A stretch of DNA of 64,000 nucleotides from Syngnathus acus (lineage: Eukaryota > Chordata > Actinopteri > Syngnathiformes > Syngnathidae). The DNA is taken from NCBI RefSeq assembly GCF_901709675.1, contig NW_023590239.1:28366-92365 (forward strand). The letters are read 5' to 3'. This document shows positions 22,321 through 36,531 of this stretch, one piece after another. The notes beneath the pieces are model-generated. The model worked only from the letters and a program-made list of their open reading frames with translations. It ran no database searches and was not told the DNA's origin. Made by a program: the position numbers and the translations under genes. Every line of letters starts with the position of its first letter. Position 1 is the stretch's first letter.

Positions 22321-23536
22321 GCGACCGGGTGCGGACGCTAACTCACGCCCGGCAAGAGCGCTCGGAAGGCGGATAGGCTTTCACGGAAGCCCCGCCAGCA
22401 GGTCCGCGGGCCAAATAGGGTTCCATAAGGGACCGGGCGCGGACGCTAACCCACGCCAGGCATGAGAGCTCGGAAGGCGGATAGGCTTTCACGGAGATCC
22501 CGCCGGCCGGTCAGCGGGCCAAATAGGGTCCCATAAAGAACCGGGCGCGGTCTCTAACTCACGCCCGGCAGGAGTGCTCGGAGGGCGGATAGGCTTTCAC
22601 GGGGACCCGCCAGCCGGTCCGCGGGCCAAATAGGGTCCCGTAAGTGACCGGGCGCGGTCTCTTACTCACGCCCGGCAGGAGTGCTCGGAGGGCGGATAGG
22701 CATTCACGGAGGTACCGCCAGCCGGTCCGCGGGCCAATTAGGGTCCCGTAAGGGACCGGGCGCGGTCTCTAACTCAGGCCCGGCAGGAGTGCTCGGAGGG
22801 CGGATAGGCATTCACGGAGGTACCGCCAGCCGGTCCGCGGGCCATTTAGGGTCCCATAAGGGACCGGGCGCGGTCTCTAACTCAGGCCCGGCAGGAGTGC
22901 TCCGAAGGCGGATAGGCATTCACCGAGGTACCGCCAGCCGGTCCGCGGGCCATTTAGGGTCCCGTAAGTGACCGGGCGCGGTCTCTAACTCAGGCCCGGC
23001 AGGAGTGCTCGGATGGCGGATAGGCATTCACGAAGGTACCGCCAGCCGGTCCGCGGGCCATTTAGGGTCCCATAAGGGACCGGGCGCGGTCTCTAACTCA
23101 CGCCCGGCAGGAGTGCTCGGAGGGCGGATAGGCTTTCACGGAGGTACCGCCAGCAGGTCCGCGGGCCATTTAGGGTCCCATAAGTGACCGGGCGCGGTCT
23201 CGAACTCACACCCGGCAGGAGTGCTCGGAGGGCGGATATGCTTTCACGGTGGTACCGCTAGCCGGTCCGCGGGCCATTTAGGGTCCCATAAGTGACCGGG
23301 CGCGGTCTCTAACTCAGGCCCGGCAGGAGTGCTCGGAGGGCGGATAGGCATTCACGGAGGTACCGCCAGCCGGTCCGCGGGCCAATTAGGGTCCCATAAG
23401 TGACCGGGCGCGGTCTCTAACCCACGCCCGGCAGGAGTGCTCGGAGGGCGGACAGGCTTTCACGGAGCTCCCGCCAGCCGGTCCGCGGGCCAAATAGGGT
23501 CCCATAAGGGACCGGGGGCGGACGCTAAACCACGCA
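22321..23536 (+). repeat. SatB block 3 (about 11 copies)
   Basis: 108-bp monomers with the conserved edge units. Three early units carry CAAATAGGG and GCCGGTCAGCGGG variants. The block is copied almost exactly as block 4, 3189 bp downstream. Confidence 0.95.
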
Positions 23537-25509
23537 CTCAACTCGGCACTCTGAAGCACCCAAGAGCGCTTTTTACTAGAAAACGTGCTCAGCTCGTCGA
23601 GAAAATGCACTCTAAGCAATACAATTAAAAATGCTTATAAAACATAAACCAAACGTTGCAGGTGGTCATTTCTTCATGCGCAGTGATAAACTCGGCACTC
23701 TGAAGCACCCAAGAGCGCTTTTTACTTTGCCAACCTAACCAGAGTGACGGGAGAGGCACCATCCAGAAAACGTGCTCAGCTCGTCGAGAAAATGCGATTT
23801 AAGCAATAAAATTAAAAATGCTTATAAAACATAAACCAAACGTTGCAGGTGGTCATTTCTTCATGCGCAGTGATAAACTCGGCACTCTGAAGCACCCAAG
23901 AGCGCTTTTAACTAGAAAACGTGCTCAGCTCGTCGAGAAAATGCGCTCTAAGCAATACAATTAAAAATGCTCATAAAACATAAACCAAACGTTGCAGGTG
24001 GTCATTTCTTCATGTGCAGTGATAAACTCGGCACTCTGAAGCACCCAAGAGCGCTTTTTACTTTGCCAACCTAACCAGAGTGACGGGAGAGGCACCATCC
24101 AGAAAACGTGCTCAGCTCGTCGAGAAAATGCGATTTAAGCAATAAAACTAAAAATGCTTATAAAACATAAACCAAACGTTGCATGTGATCATTTCTGCAT
24201 GCGCAGTGATAAACTGGGCACTCTGAAGCCCCCAAGAGCACTTTTTGCTATGCCAACCTAACCAGAGTGACGGGAGAGGCACCATCCAGAAAACGTGCTC
24301 AGCTCGTCGAGAAAATGCGATTTAAGCAATAAAACAAAAAATGCTTATGAAACATAAACCAAACGTTGCAGGTTGTCATTTCTGCATGCACAGTGATAAA
24401 CTCGGCACTCTGAAGCACCCAAGAGCGCTTTTAACTAGAAAACGTGCTCAGCTCGTCGAGAAAATGCGCTCTAAGCAATACAATTAAAAATGCTCATAAA
24501 ACATAAACCAAACGTTGCAGGTGGTCATTTCTTTATGTGCAGTGATAAACTCGGCACTCTGAAGCACCCAAGAGCACTTTTTACTATGCCAACCTAACCA
24601 GAGTGACGGGAGAGGCACCATCCAGAAAACGTGCTCAGCTCGTCGAGAAAATGCGATTTAAGCAATAAAACTAAAAATGCTTATAAAACATAAACCAAAC
24701 GTTGCAGGTGGTCATTTCTTCATGCGCAGTGATAAACTCGGCACTCTCAAGCCCCCAAGAGCGCTTTTTACTATGCCAACCTAACCAGAGTGACGGGAGA
24801 GCCACCATCCAGAAAACGTGCTCAGCTCGTCGAGAAAATGCGATTTAAGCAATAAAATTAAAAATGCTTATAAAACATAAACCAAACGTTGCAGGTGGTC
24901 ATTTCTTCATGCGCAGTGATAAACTCGGCACTCTGAAGCACCCAAGAGCACTTTTTACTATGCCAACCTAACCAGAGTGACGGGAGAGGCACCATCCAGA
25001 AAACGTGCTCAGCTCGTCGAGAAAATGCGATTTAAGCAATAAAACAAAAAATGCTTATAAAACATAAACCAAACGTTGCAGGTGGTCATTTCTTCATGCG
25101 CAGTGATAAACCCGGCACTCTGAAGCACCCAAGAGCGCTTTTTACTAGAAAACGTGCTCAGCTCGTCGAGAACATGCGCTCTAAGCAATACAATAAAAAA
25201 TGCTTATAAAACATAAACCAAACGTTGCAGGTGGTCATTTCTTCATGCGCAGTGATAAACTCGGCACTCTGAAGCACCCAAGAGCACTTTTTACTTTGCC
25301 AACCTAACCAGAGTGACGGGAGAGGCACCATCCAGAAAACGTGCTCAGCTCGTCGAGAAAATGCGATTTAAGCAATAAAACTAAAAATGCTTATAAAACA
25401 TAAACCAAACGTTGCAGGTTGTCATTTCTTCATGCGCAGTGATAAACTCCGCACTCTGAAGGACCCAAGAGCGCTTTTTACTTTGCCAACTTAACCAGAG
25501 TGACGTGAG
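23537..25509 (+). repeat. SatA array 5
   Basis: Mixed 187/149-bp SatA between SatB blocks 3 and 4. It starts with the conserved SatB-to-SatA edge (GCACTCAACTCGGCACTCTG) and ends with the conserved SatA-to-SatB edge. No gene is seen. Confidence 0.93.
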
Positions 25510-26725
25510 GCGACCGGGTGCGGACGCTAACTCACGCCCGGCAAGAGCGCTCGGAAGGCGGATAGGCTTTCACGGAAGCCCCGCCAGCAGGTCCGCGGGC
25601 CAAATAGGGTTCCATAAGGGACCGGGCGCGGACGCTAACCCACGCCAGGCATGAGAGCTCGGAAGGCGGATAGGCTTTCACGGAGATCCCGCCGGCCGGT
25701 CAGCGGGCCAAATAGGGTCCCATAAAGAACCGGGCGCGGTCTCTAACTCACGCCCGGCAGGAGTGCTCGGAGGGCGGATAGGCTTTCACGGGGACCCGCC
25801 AGCCGGTCCGCGGGCCAAATAGGGTCCCGTAAGTGACCGGGCGCGGTCTCTTACTCACGCCCGGCAGGAGTGCTCGGAGGGCGGATAGGCATTCACGGAG
25901 GTACCGCCAGCCGGTCCGCGGGCCAATTAGGGTCCCGTAAGGGACCGGGCGCGGTCTCTAACTCAGGCCCGGCAGGAGTGCTCGGAGGGCGGATAGGCAT
26001 TCACGGAGGTACCGCCAGCCGGTCCGCGGGCCATTTAGGGTCCCATAAGGGACCTGGCGCGGTCTCTAACTCAGGCCCGGCAGGAGTGCTCCGAAGGCGG
26101 ATAGGCATTCACCGAGGTACCGCCAGCCGGTCCGCGGGCCATTTAGGGTCCCGTAAGTGACCGGGCGCGGTCTCTAACTCAGGCCCGGCAGGAGTGCTCG
26201 GATGGCGGATAGGCATTCACGAAGGTACCGCCAGCCGGTCCGCGGGCCATTTAGGGTCCCATAAGGGACCGGGCGCGGTCTCTAACTCACGCCCGGCAGG
26301 AGTGCTCGGAGGGCGGATAGGCTTTCACGGAGGTACCGCCAGCAGGTCCGCGGGCCATTTAGGGTCCCATAAGTGACCGGGCGCGGTCTCGAACTCACAC
26401 CCGGCAGGAGTGCTCGGAGGGCGGATAGGCTTTCACGGTGGTACCGCTAGCCGGTCCGCGGGCCATTTAGGGTCCCATAAGTGACCGGGCGCGGTCTCTA
26501 ACTCAGGCCCGGCAGGAGTGCTCGGAGGGCGGATAGGCATTCACGGAGGTACCGCCAGCCGGTCCGCGGGCCAATTAGGGTCCCATAAGTGACCGGGCGC
26601 GGTCTCTAACCCACGCCCGGCAGGAGTGCTCGGAGGGCGGACAGGCTTTCACGGAGCTCCCGCCAGCCGGTCCGCGGGCCAAGTAGGGTCCCATAAGGGA
26701 CCGGGGGCGGACGCTAAACCACGCA
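25510..26725 (+). repeat. SatB block 4 (about 11 copies)
   Basis: Near-identical copy of block 3 at +3189 bp, the same length to the base. Confidence 0.95.
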
Positions 26726-29707
26726 CTCAACTCGGCACTCTGAAGCACCCAAGAGCGCTTTTTACTAGAAAACGTGCTCAGCTCGTCGAGAAAATGCACT
26801 CTAAGCAATACAATTAAAAATGCTTATAAAACATAAACCAAACGTTGCAGGTGGTCATTTCTTCATGCGCAGTGATAAACTCGGCACTCTGAAGCACCCA
26901 AGAGCGCTTTTTACTTTGCCAACCTAACCAGAGTGACGGGAGAGGCACCATCCAGAAAACGTGCTCAGCTCGTCGAGAAAATGCGATTTAAGCAATAAAA
27001 TTAAAAATGCTTATAAAACATAAACCAAACGTTGCAGGTGGTCATTTCTTCATGCGCAGTGATAAACTCGGCACTCTGAAGCACCCAAGAGCGCTTTTAA
27101 CTAGAAAACGTGCTCAGCTCGTCGAGAAAATGCGCTCTAAGCAATACAATTAAAAATGCTCATAAAACATAAACCAAACGTTGCAGGTGGTCATTTCTTC
27201 ATGTGCAGTGATAAACTCGGCACTCTGAAGCACCCAAGAGCGCTTTTTACTTTGCCAACCTAACCAGAGTGACGGGAGAGGCACCATCCAGAAAACGTGC
27301 TCAGCTCGTCGAGAAAATGCGATTTAAGCAATAAAACTAAAAATGCTTATAAAACATAAACCAAACGTTGCAGGTGGTCATTTCTGCATGCGCAGTGATA
27401 AACTGGGCACTCTGAAGCCCCCAAGAGCACTTTTTACTATGCCAACCTAACCAGAGTGACGGGAGAGGCACCATCCAGAAAACGTGCTCAGCTCGTCGAG
27501 AAAATGCGATTTAAGCAATAAAACAAAAAATGCTTATAAAACATAAACCAAACGTTGCAGGTGGTCATTTCTGCATGCGCAGTGATAAACTCGGCACTCT
27601 GAAGCACCCAAGAGCGCTTTTAACTAGAAAACGTGCTCAGCTCGTCGAGAAAATGCGCTCTAAGCAATACAATTAAAAATGCTCATAAAACATAAACCAA
27701 ACGTTGCAGGTGGTCATTTCTTCATGTGCAGTGATAAACTCGGCACTCTGAAGCACCCAAGAGCGCTTTTTACTTTGCCAACCTAACCAGAGTGACTGGA
27801 GAGGCACCATCCAGAAAACGTGCTCAGCTCGTCGAGAAAATGCGATTTAAGCAATAAAACTAAAAATGCTTATAAAACATAAACCGAACGTTGCAGGTGG
27901 TCATTTCTGCATGCGCAGTGATAAACTGGGCACTCTGAAGCCCCCAAGAGCACTTTTTACTGTGCCAACCTAACCAGAGTGACGGGAGAGGCACCATCCA
28001 GAAAACGTGCTCAGCTCGTCGAGAAAATGCGATTTAAGCAATAAAACAAAAAATGCTTATAAAACATAAACCAAACGTTGCAGGTTGTCATTTCTGCATG
28101 TGCAGTGATAAACTCGGCACTCTGAAGCACCCAAGAGCGCTTTTAACTAGAAAACGTGCTCAGCTCGTCGAGAAAATGCGCTCTAAGCAATACAATTAAA
28201 AATGCTCATAAAACATAAACCAAACGTTGCAGGTGGTCATTTCTTCATGTGCAGTGATAAACTCGGCACTCTGAAGCACCCAAGAGCGCTTTTTACTTTG
28301 CCAACCTAACCAGAGTGACTGGAGAGGCACCATCCAGAAAACGTGCTCAGCTCATCGAGAAAATGCGATTTAAGCAATAAAACTAAAAATGCTTATAAAA
28401 CATAAACCAAACGTTGCAGGTGGTCATTTCTGCATGCGCAGTGATAAACTGGGCACTCTGAAGCCCCCAAGAGCACTTTTTACTATGCCAACCTAACCAG
28501 AGTGACGGGAGAGGCACCATCCAGAAAACGTGCTCAGCTCGTCGAGAAAATGCGATTTAAGCAATAAAACAAAAAATGCTTATAAAACATAAACCAAACG
28601 TTGCAGGTGGTCATTTCTGCATGCGCAGTGATAAACTCGGCACTCTGAAGCACCCAAGAGCGCTTTTTACTAGAAAACGTGCTCAGCTCGTCGAGAAAAT
28701 GCGCTCTAAGCAATACAATTAAAAATGCTCATAAAACATAAACCAAACGTTGCAGGTGGTCATTTCTTCATGCGCAGTGATAAACTCGGCACTCTCAAGC
28801 CCCCAAGAGCGCTTTTTACTATGCCAACCTAACCAGAGTGACGGGAGAGCCACCATCCAGAAAACGTGCTCAGCTCGTCGAGAAAATGCGATTTAAGCAA
28901 TAAAATTAAAAATGCTTATAAAACATAAACCAAACGTTGCAGGTGGTCATTTCTTCATGCGCAGTGATAAACTCGGCACTCTGAAGCACCCAAGAGCGCT
29001 TTTAACTAGAAAACGTGCTCAGCTCGTCGAGAAAATGCGCTCTAAGCAATACAATTAAAAATGCTCATAAAACATAAACCAAACGTTGCAGGTGGTCATT
29101 TCTTCATGCGCAGTGATAAACTCGGCACTCTGAATCACCCAAGAGCGCTTTTTACTTTTCCAACCTAACCAGAGTGACGGGAGAGGCACCATCCAGAAAA
29201 CGTGCTCAGCTCGTCGAGAAAATGCGATTTAAGCAATAAAACAAAAAATGCTTATAAAACATAAACCAAACGTTGCAGGTGGTCATTTCTTCATGCGCAG
29301 TGATAAACCCGGCACTCTGAAGCACCCAAGAGCGCTTTTTACTAGAAAACGTGCTCAGCTCGTCGAGAACATGCGCTCTAAGCAATACAATTAAAAATGC
29401 TTATAAAACATAAACCAAACGTTGCAGGTGGTCATTTCTTCATGCGCAGTGATAAACTCGGCACTCTGAAGCACCCAAGAGCACTTTTTACTTTGCCAAC
29501 CTAACCAGAGTGACGGGAGAGGCACCATCCAGAAAACGTGCTCAGCTCGTCGAGAAAATGCGATTTAAGCAATAAAACTAAAAATGCTTATAAAACATAA
29601 ACCAAACGTTGCAGGTTGTCATTTCTTCATGCGCAGTGATAAACTCCGCACTCTGAAGGACCCAAGAGCGCTTTTTACTATGCCAACTTAACCAGAGTGA
29701 CGTGAGG
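26726..29707 (+). repeat. SatA array 6
   Basis: SatA monomers with alternating long and short forms between SatB blocks 4 and 5. A repeated 187-187-149 order is visible again between about 27170 and 28700. No gene is seen. Confidence 0.93.
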
Positions 29708-30597
29708 CGACCGGGCGCGGACGCTAACTCACGCCCGGCAAGAGCGCTCGGAAGGCGGATAGGCTTTCACGGAATCCCCGCCAGCAGGTCCGCGGGCCAA
29801 ATAGGGTTCCATAAGGGACCGGGCGCGGACGCTAACCCACGCCAGGCATGAGAGCTCGGAAGGCGGATAGGCTTTCACGGAGATCCCGCAGGCCGGTCCG
29901 CGAGCCAAATAGGGTCCCAAAAAGTACCGGGCGCGGTCTCTAACTCACGCCCGGCAGGAGTGCTCGGAGGGCGAATAGGCTTTCACGAAGGACCCGCCGG
30001 CCGGTCCGCGGGCCAAATAGGGTCCCGTAAAGAACCGGGCGCGGTCTCTAACTCACGCCCGGCAGGAGTGCTCGGAGGGCGGATAGGCTCTCACGGGGAC
30101 CCGCCGGACGGTCCGCGGGCCAAATAGGGTCCCGTAAGTGACCGGGCGCGGTCTCTTACTCACGCCCGGCAGGAGTGCTCGGAGGGCGGATAGGCATTCA
30201 CGGAGGTACCGCCAGCCGGTCCGCGGGCCAATTAGGGTCCCGTGAGGGACCGGGCGCGGTCTCTAACTCAGGCCCGGCAGGAGTGCTCGGAGGGCGGATA
30301 GGCATTCACGGAGGTACCGCCAGCCGGTCCGCGGGCCATTTAGGGACCCATAAGGGACCGGGCGCGGTCTCTAACTCAGGCCCGGCAGGAGTGCTCGGAG
30401 GGCGGATAGGCATTCACGGAGGTACCGCTAGCCGGTCCGCGGGCCAATTAGGGTCCCATAAGTGACCGGGCGCGGTCTCTAACCCACGCCCGGCAGGAGT
30501 GCTCGGAGGGCGGACAGGCTTCCACGGAAGTACCGCCAGCAGGTCCGCGGGCCAAATAGGGTCCCATAAGGGACCGGGGGCGGACGCTAAACCACGC
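29708..30597 (+). repeat. SatB block 5 (about 8 copies)
   Basis: A shorter SatB block with the same edge monomers; three units fewer than blocks 1-4. It is copied as block 6, 2342 bp downstream. Confidence 0.95.
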
Positions 30598-32049
30598 TCT
30601 CAACTCGGCACTCTGAAGCACCCAAGAGCGCTTTTTACTAGAAAACGTGCTCAGCTCGTCGAGAAAATGCACTCTAAGCAATACAATTAAAAATGCTTAT
30701 AAAACATAAACCAAACGTTGCAGGTGGTCATTTCTTCATGCGCAGTGATAAACTCGGCACTCTGAAGCACCCAAGAGCGCTTTTTACTTTGCCAACCTAA
30801 CCAGAGTGACGGGAGAGGCACCATCCAGAAAACGTGCTCAGCTCGTCGAGAAAATGCGATTTAAGCAATAAAACTAAAAATGCTTATAAAACATAAACCA
30901 AACGTTGCAGGTGGTCATTTCTGCATGCGCAGTGATAAACTGGGCACTCTGAAGCCCCCAAGAGCACTTTTTACTATGCCAACCTAACCAGAGTGACGGG
31001 AGAGGCACCATCCAGAAAACGTGCTCAGCTCGTCGAGAAAGTGCGATTTAAGCAATAAAATTAAAAATGCTTATAAAACATAAACCAAACGTTGCAGGTG
31101 GTCATTTCTTCATGCGCAGTGATAAACTCGGCACTCTGAAGCACCCAAGAGCGCTTTTAACTAGAAAACGTGTTCAGCTCGTCGAGAAAATGCGCTCTAA
31201 GCAATACAATTAAAAATGCTCATAAAACATAAACCAAACGTTGCAGGTGGTCATTTCTTCATGTGCAGTGATAAACTCGGCACTCTGAAGCACCCAAGAG
31301 CGCTTTTTACTTTGCCAACCTAACCAGAGTGACGGGAGAGGCACCATCCAGAAAACGTGCTCAGCTCGTCAAGAAAATGCGATTTAAGCAATAAAACTAA
31401 AAATGCTTATAAAACATAAACCAAACGTTGCAGGTGGTCATTTCTGCATGCGCAGTGATAAACTGGGCACTCTGAAGCCCCCAAGAGCACTTTTTACTAT
31501 GCCAACCTAACCAGAGTGACGGGAGAGGCACCATCCAGAAAACGTGCTCAGCTCGTCGAGAAAATGCGATTTAAGCAATAAAACAAAAAATGCTTATAAA
31601 ACATAAACCAAACGTTGCAGGTTGTCATTTCTGCATGCGCAGTGATAAACTCGGCACTCTGAAGCACCCAAGAGCGCTTTTAACTAGAAAACGTGCTCAG
31701 CTCGTCGAGAAAATGCGCTCTAAGCAATACAATTAAAAATGCTTATAAAACATAAACCAAACGTTGCAGGTGGTCATTTCTTCATGCGCAGTGATAAACT
31801 CGGCACTCTGAAGCACCCAAGAGCACTTTTTACTTTGCCAACCTAACCAGAGTGACGGGAGAGGCACCATCCAGAAAACGTGCTCAGCTCGTCGAGAAAA
31901 TGCGATTTAAGCAATAAAACTAAAAATGCTTATAAAACATAAACCAAACGTTGCAGGTTGTCATTTCTTCATGCGCAGTGATAAACTCCGCACTCTGAAG
32001 GACCCAAGAGCGCTTTTTACTATGCCAACTTAACCAGAGTGACGTGAGG
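30598..32049 (+). repeat. SatA array 7
   Basis: SatA between SatB blocks 5 and 6, eight or so monomers. No gene is seen. Confidence 0.93.
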
Positions 32050-32939
32050 CGACCGGGCGCGGACGCTAACTCACGCCCGGCAAGAGCGCTCGGAAGGCGG
32101 ATAGGCTTTCACGGAATCCCCGCCAGCAGGTCCGCGGGCCAAATAGGGTTCCATAAGGGACCGGGCGCGGACGCTAACCCACGCCAGGCATGAGAGCTCG
32201 GAAGGCGGATAGGCTTTCACGGAGATCCCGCAGGCCGGTCCGCGAGCCAAATAGGGTCCCAAAAAGTACCGGGCGCGGTCTCTAACTCACGCCCGGCAGG
32301 AGTGCTCGGAGGGCGAATAGGCTTTCACGGAGGACCCGCCGGCCGGTCCGCGGGCCAAATAGGGTCCCGTAAAGAACCGGGCGCGGTCTCTAACTCACGC
32401 CCGGCAGGAGTGCTCGGAGGGCGGATAGGCTCTCACGGGGACCCGCCGGACGGTCCGCGGGCCAAATAGGGTCCCGTAAGTGACCGGGCGCGGTCTCTTA
32501 CTCACGCCCGGCAGGAGTGCTCGGAGGGCGGATAGGCATTCACGGAGGTACCGCCAGCCGGTCCGCGGGCCAATTAGGGTCCCGTGAGGGACCGGGCGCG
32601 GTCTCTAACTCAGGCCCGGCAGGAGTGCTCGGAGGGCGGATAGGCATTCACGGAGGTACCGCCAGCCGGTCCGCGGGCCATTTAGGGACCCATAAGGGAC
32701 CGGGCGCGGTCTCTAACTCAGGCCCGGCAGGAGTGCTCGGAGGGCGGATAGGCATTCACGGAGGTACCGCTAGCCGGTCCGCGGGCCAATTAGGGTCCCA
32801 TAAGTGACCGGGCGCGGTCTCTAACCCACGCCCGGCAGGAGTGCTCGGAGGGCGGACAGGCTTCCACGGAAGTACCGCCAGCAGGTCCGCGGGCCAAATA
32901 GGGTCCCATAAGGGACCGGGGGCGGACGCTAAACCACGC
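32050..32939 (+). repeat. SatB block 6 (about 8 copies)
   Basis: Copy of block 5 at +2342 bp with the same length. Confidence 0.95.
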
Positions 32940-35900
32940 TCTCAACTCGGCACTCTGAAGCACCCAAGAGCGCTTTTTACTAGAAAACGTGCTCAGCTCG
33001 TCGAGAAAATGCACTCTAAGCAATACAATTAAAAATGCTTATAAAACATAAACCAAACGTTGCAGGTGGTCATTTCTTCATGCGCAGTGATAAACTCGGC
33101 ACTCTGAAGCACCCAAGAGCGCTTTTTACTTTGCCAACCTAACCAGAGTGACGGGAGAGGCACCATCCAGAAAACGTGCTCAGCTCGTCGAGAAAATGCG
33201 ATTTAAGCAATAAAACTAAAAATGCTTATAAAACATAAACCAAACGTTGCAGGTGGTCATTTCTGCATGCGCAGTGATAAACTGGGCACTCTGAAGCCCC
33301 CAAGAGCACTTTTTACTATGCCAACCTAACCAGAGTGACGGGAGAGGCACCATCCAGAAAACGTGCTCAGCTCGTCGAGAAAGTGCGATTTAAGCAATAA
33401 AATTAAAAATGCTTATAAAACATAAACCAAACGTTGCAGGTGGTCATTTCTTCATGCGCAGTGATAAACTCGGCACTCTGAAGCACCCAAGAGCGCTTTT
33501 AACTAGAAAACGTGTTCAGCTCGTCGAGAAAATGCGCTCTAAGCAATACAATTAAAAATGCTCATAAAACATAAACCAAACGTTGCAGGTGGTCATTTCT
33601 TCATGTGCAGTGATAAACTCGGCACTCTGAAGCACCCAAGAGCGCTTTTTACTTTGCCAACCTAACCAGAGTGACGGGAGAGGCACCATCCAGAAAACGT
33701 GCTCAGCTCGTCAAGAAAATGCGATTTAAGCAATAAAACTAAAAATGCTTATAAAACATAAACCAAACGTTGCAGGTGGTCATTTCTGCATGCGCAGTGA
33801 TAAACTGGGCACTCTGAAGCCCCCAAGAGCACTTTTTACTATGCCAACCTAACCAGAGTGACGGGAGAGGCACCATCCAGAAAACGTGCTCAGCTCGTCG
33901 AGAAAATGCGATTTAAGCAATAAAACAAAAAATGCTTATAAAACATAAACCAAACGTTGCAGGTTGTCATTTCTGCATGCGCAGTGATAAACTCGGCACT
34001 CTGAAGCACCCAAGAGCGCTTTTAACTAGAAAACGTGCTCAGCTCGTCGAGAAAATGCGCTCTAAGCAATACAATTAAAAATGCTTATAAAACATAAACC
34101 AAACGTTGCAGGTGGTCATTTCTTCATGCGCAGTGATAAACTCGGCACTCTGAAGCACCCAAGAGCACTTTTTACTTTGCCAACCTAACCAGAGTGACGG
34201 GAGAGGCACCATCCAGAAAACGTGCTCAGCTCGTCGAGAAAATGCGATTTAAGCAATAAAACTAAAAATGCTTATAAAACATAAACCAAACGTTGCAGGT
34301 GGTCATTTCTTCATGCGCAGTGATAAACTCGGCACTCTGAAGCCCCCAAGAGCGCTTTTTACTATGCCAACCTAACCAGAGTGACGGGAGAGCCACCATC
34401 CAGAAAACGTGCTCAGCTCGTCGAGAAAATGCGATTTAAGCAATAAAATTAAAAATGCTTATAAAACATAAACCAAACGTTGCAGGTGGTCATTTCTTCA
34501 TGCGCAGTGATAAACTCGGCACTCTGAAGCACCCAAGAGCGCTTTTAACTAGAAAACGTGCTCAGCTCGTCCAGAAAATGCGCTCTAAGCAATACAATTA
34601 AAAATGCTCATAAAACATAAACCAAACGTTGCAGGTGGTCATTTCTTCATGTGCAGTGATAAACTCGGCACTCTGAAGCACCCAAGAGCGCTTTTTACTT
34701 TGCCAACCTAACCAGAGTGACGGGAGAGGCACCATCCAGAAAACGTGCTCAGCTCATCGAGAAAATGCGATTTAAGCAATAAAACTAAAAATGCTTATAA
34801 AACATAAACCAAACGTTGCAGGTGGTCATTTCTGCATGCGCAGTGATAAACTGGGCACTCTGAAGCCCCCAAGAGCACTTTTTACTATGCCAACCTAACC
34901 AGAGTGACGGGAGAGGCACCATCCAGAAAACGTGCTCAGCTCGTCGAGAAAATGCGATTTAAGCAATAAAACAAAAAATGCTTATAAAACATAAACCAAA
35001 CGTTGCAGGTGGTCATTTCTGCATGCGCAGTGATAAACTCGGCACTCTGAAGCACCCAAGAGCGCTTTTTACTAGAAAACGTGCTCAGCTCGTCGAGAAA
35101 ATGCGCTCTAAGCAATACAATTAAAAATGCTTATAAAACATAAACCAAACGTTGCAGGTGGTCATTTCTGCATGCGCAGTGATAAACTGGGCACTCTGAA
35201 GCCCCCAAGAGCACTTTTTACTATGCCAACCTAACCAGAGTGACGGGAGAGGCACCATCCAGAAAACGTGCTCAGCTCGTCGAGAAAATGCGATTTAAGC
35301 AATAAAACAAAAAATGCTTATAAAACATAAACCAAACGTTGCAGGTGGTCATTTCTGCATGCGCAGTGATAAACTCGGCACTCTGAAGCACCCAAGAGCG
35401 CTTTTTACTTTGCCAACCTAACCAGAGTGACGGGAGAGGCACCATCCAGAAAACGTGCTCAGCTCGTCGAGAAAATGCGATTTAAGCAATAAAACTAAAA
35501 ATGCTTATAAAACATAAACCAAACGTTGCAGGTGGTCATTTCTTCATGCGCAGTGATAAACTCGGCACTCTCAAGCCCCCAAGAGCGCTTTTTACTCTGC
35601 CAACCTAACCAGAGTGACGGGAGACCACCATCCAGAAAACGTGCTCAGCTCGTCGAGAAAATGCGATTTAAGCAATAAAATTAAAAATGCTTATAAAACA
35701 TAAACCAAACGTTGCAGGTGGTCATTTCTGCATGCGCAGTGATAAACTGGGCACTCTGAAGCCCCCAAGAGCACTTTTTACTATGCCAACCTAACCAGAG
35801 TGACGGGAGAGGCACCATCCAGAAAACGTGCTCAGCTCGTCGAGAAAATGCGATTTAAGCAATAAAACAAAAAATGCTTATAAAACATAAACCAAACGTT

Positions 35901-36531
35901 GCAGGTGGTCATTTCTGCATGCGCAGTGATAAACTGGGCACTCTGAAGCCCCCAAGAGCACTTTTTACTATGCCAACCTAACCAGAGTGACGGGAGAGGC
36001 ACCATCCAGAAAACGTGCTAAGCTCGTCGAGAAAATGCGATTTAAGCAATAAAACAAAAATGCTTATAAAACATAAACCAAACGTTGCAGGTGGTCATTT
36101 CTGCATGCGCAGTGATAAACTCGGCACTCTGAAGCACCCAAGAGCGCTTTTTACTAGAAAACGTGCTCAGCTCGTCGAGAAAATGCGCTCTAAGCAATAC
36201 AATTAAAAATGCTTATAAAACATAAACCAAACGTTGCAGGTGGTCATTTCTGCATGCGCAGTGATAAACTGGGCACTCTGAAGCCCCCAAGAGCACTTTT
36301 TACTATGCCAACCTAACCAGAGTGACGGGAGAGGCACCATCCAGAAAACGTGCTCAGCTCGTCAAGAAAATGCGATTTAAGCAATAAAACAAAAAATGCT
36401 TATAAGACATAAACCAAACGTTGCAGGTGGTCATTTCTGCATGCGCAGTGATAAACTCGGCACTCTGAAGCACCCAAGAGCGCTTTTTACTAGAAAACGT
36501 GCTCAGCTCGTCGAGAAAATGCGCTCTAAGC
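32940..36531 (+). repeat. SatA array 8, ending at hAT copy 1
   Basis: SatA monomers in + orientation run to the left end of the hAT element. The last monomer is cut after GCGCTCTAAGC (36521-36531). The intact monomer continues with AATACAATTAA, which is not found at the other hAT copy. No gene is seen. Confidence 0.93.

Larger units (their letters stand above)
21360..27737 (+). repeat. 3189-bp tandem segmental duplication inside the satellite (two copies)
   Basis: SatA plus SatB block 3 (about 21360-24548) is followed head-to-tail by a near-identical copy with SatB block 4 (about 24549-27737). Matching landmarks differ by exactly 3189 bp (22681 and 25870; 23005 and 26194; 23437 and 26626). 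Scattered single-base differences exist, for example CCAAATAGG against CCAAGTAGG near 23490 and 26680. The exact ends are hard to fix because SatA itself repeats. Confidence 0.85.
29370..34290 (+). repeat. 2342-bp tandem segmental duplication inside the satellite (two copies)
   Basis: About 29370-31711 and 31712-34290 repeat head-to-tail with a period of 2342 bp (landmarks 29729/32071, 30175/32517, 30448/32790). Private variants are shared by both copies, such as GAGAAAGTGCG (31037 and 33379) and ACGTGTTCAGC (31169 and 33511), so the duplication is recent. I saw one clear difference, near 29987 against 32329. Confidence 0.87.
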
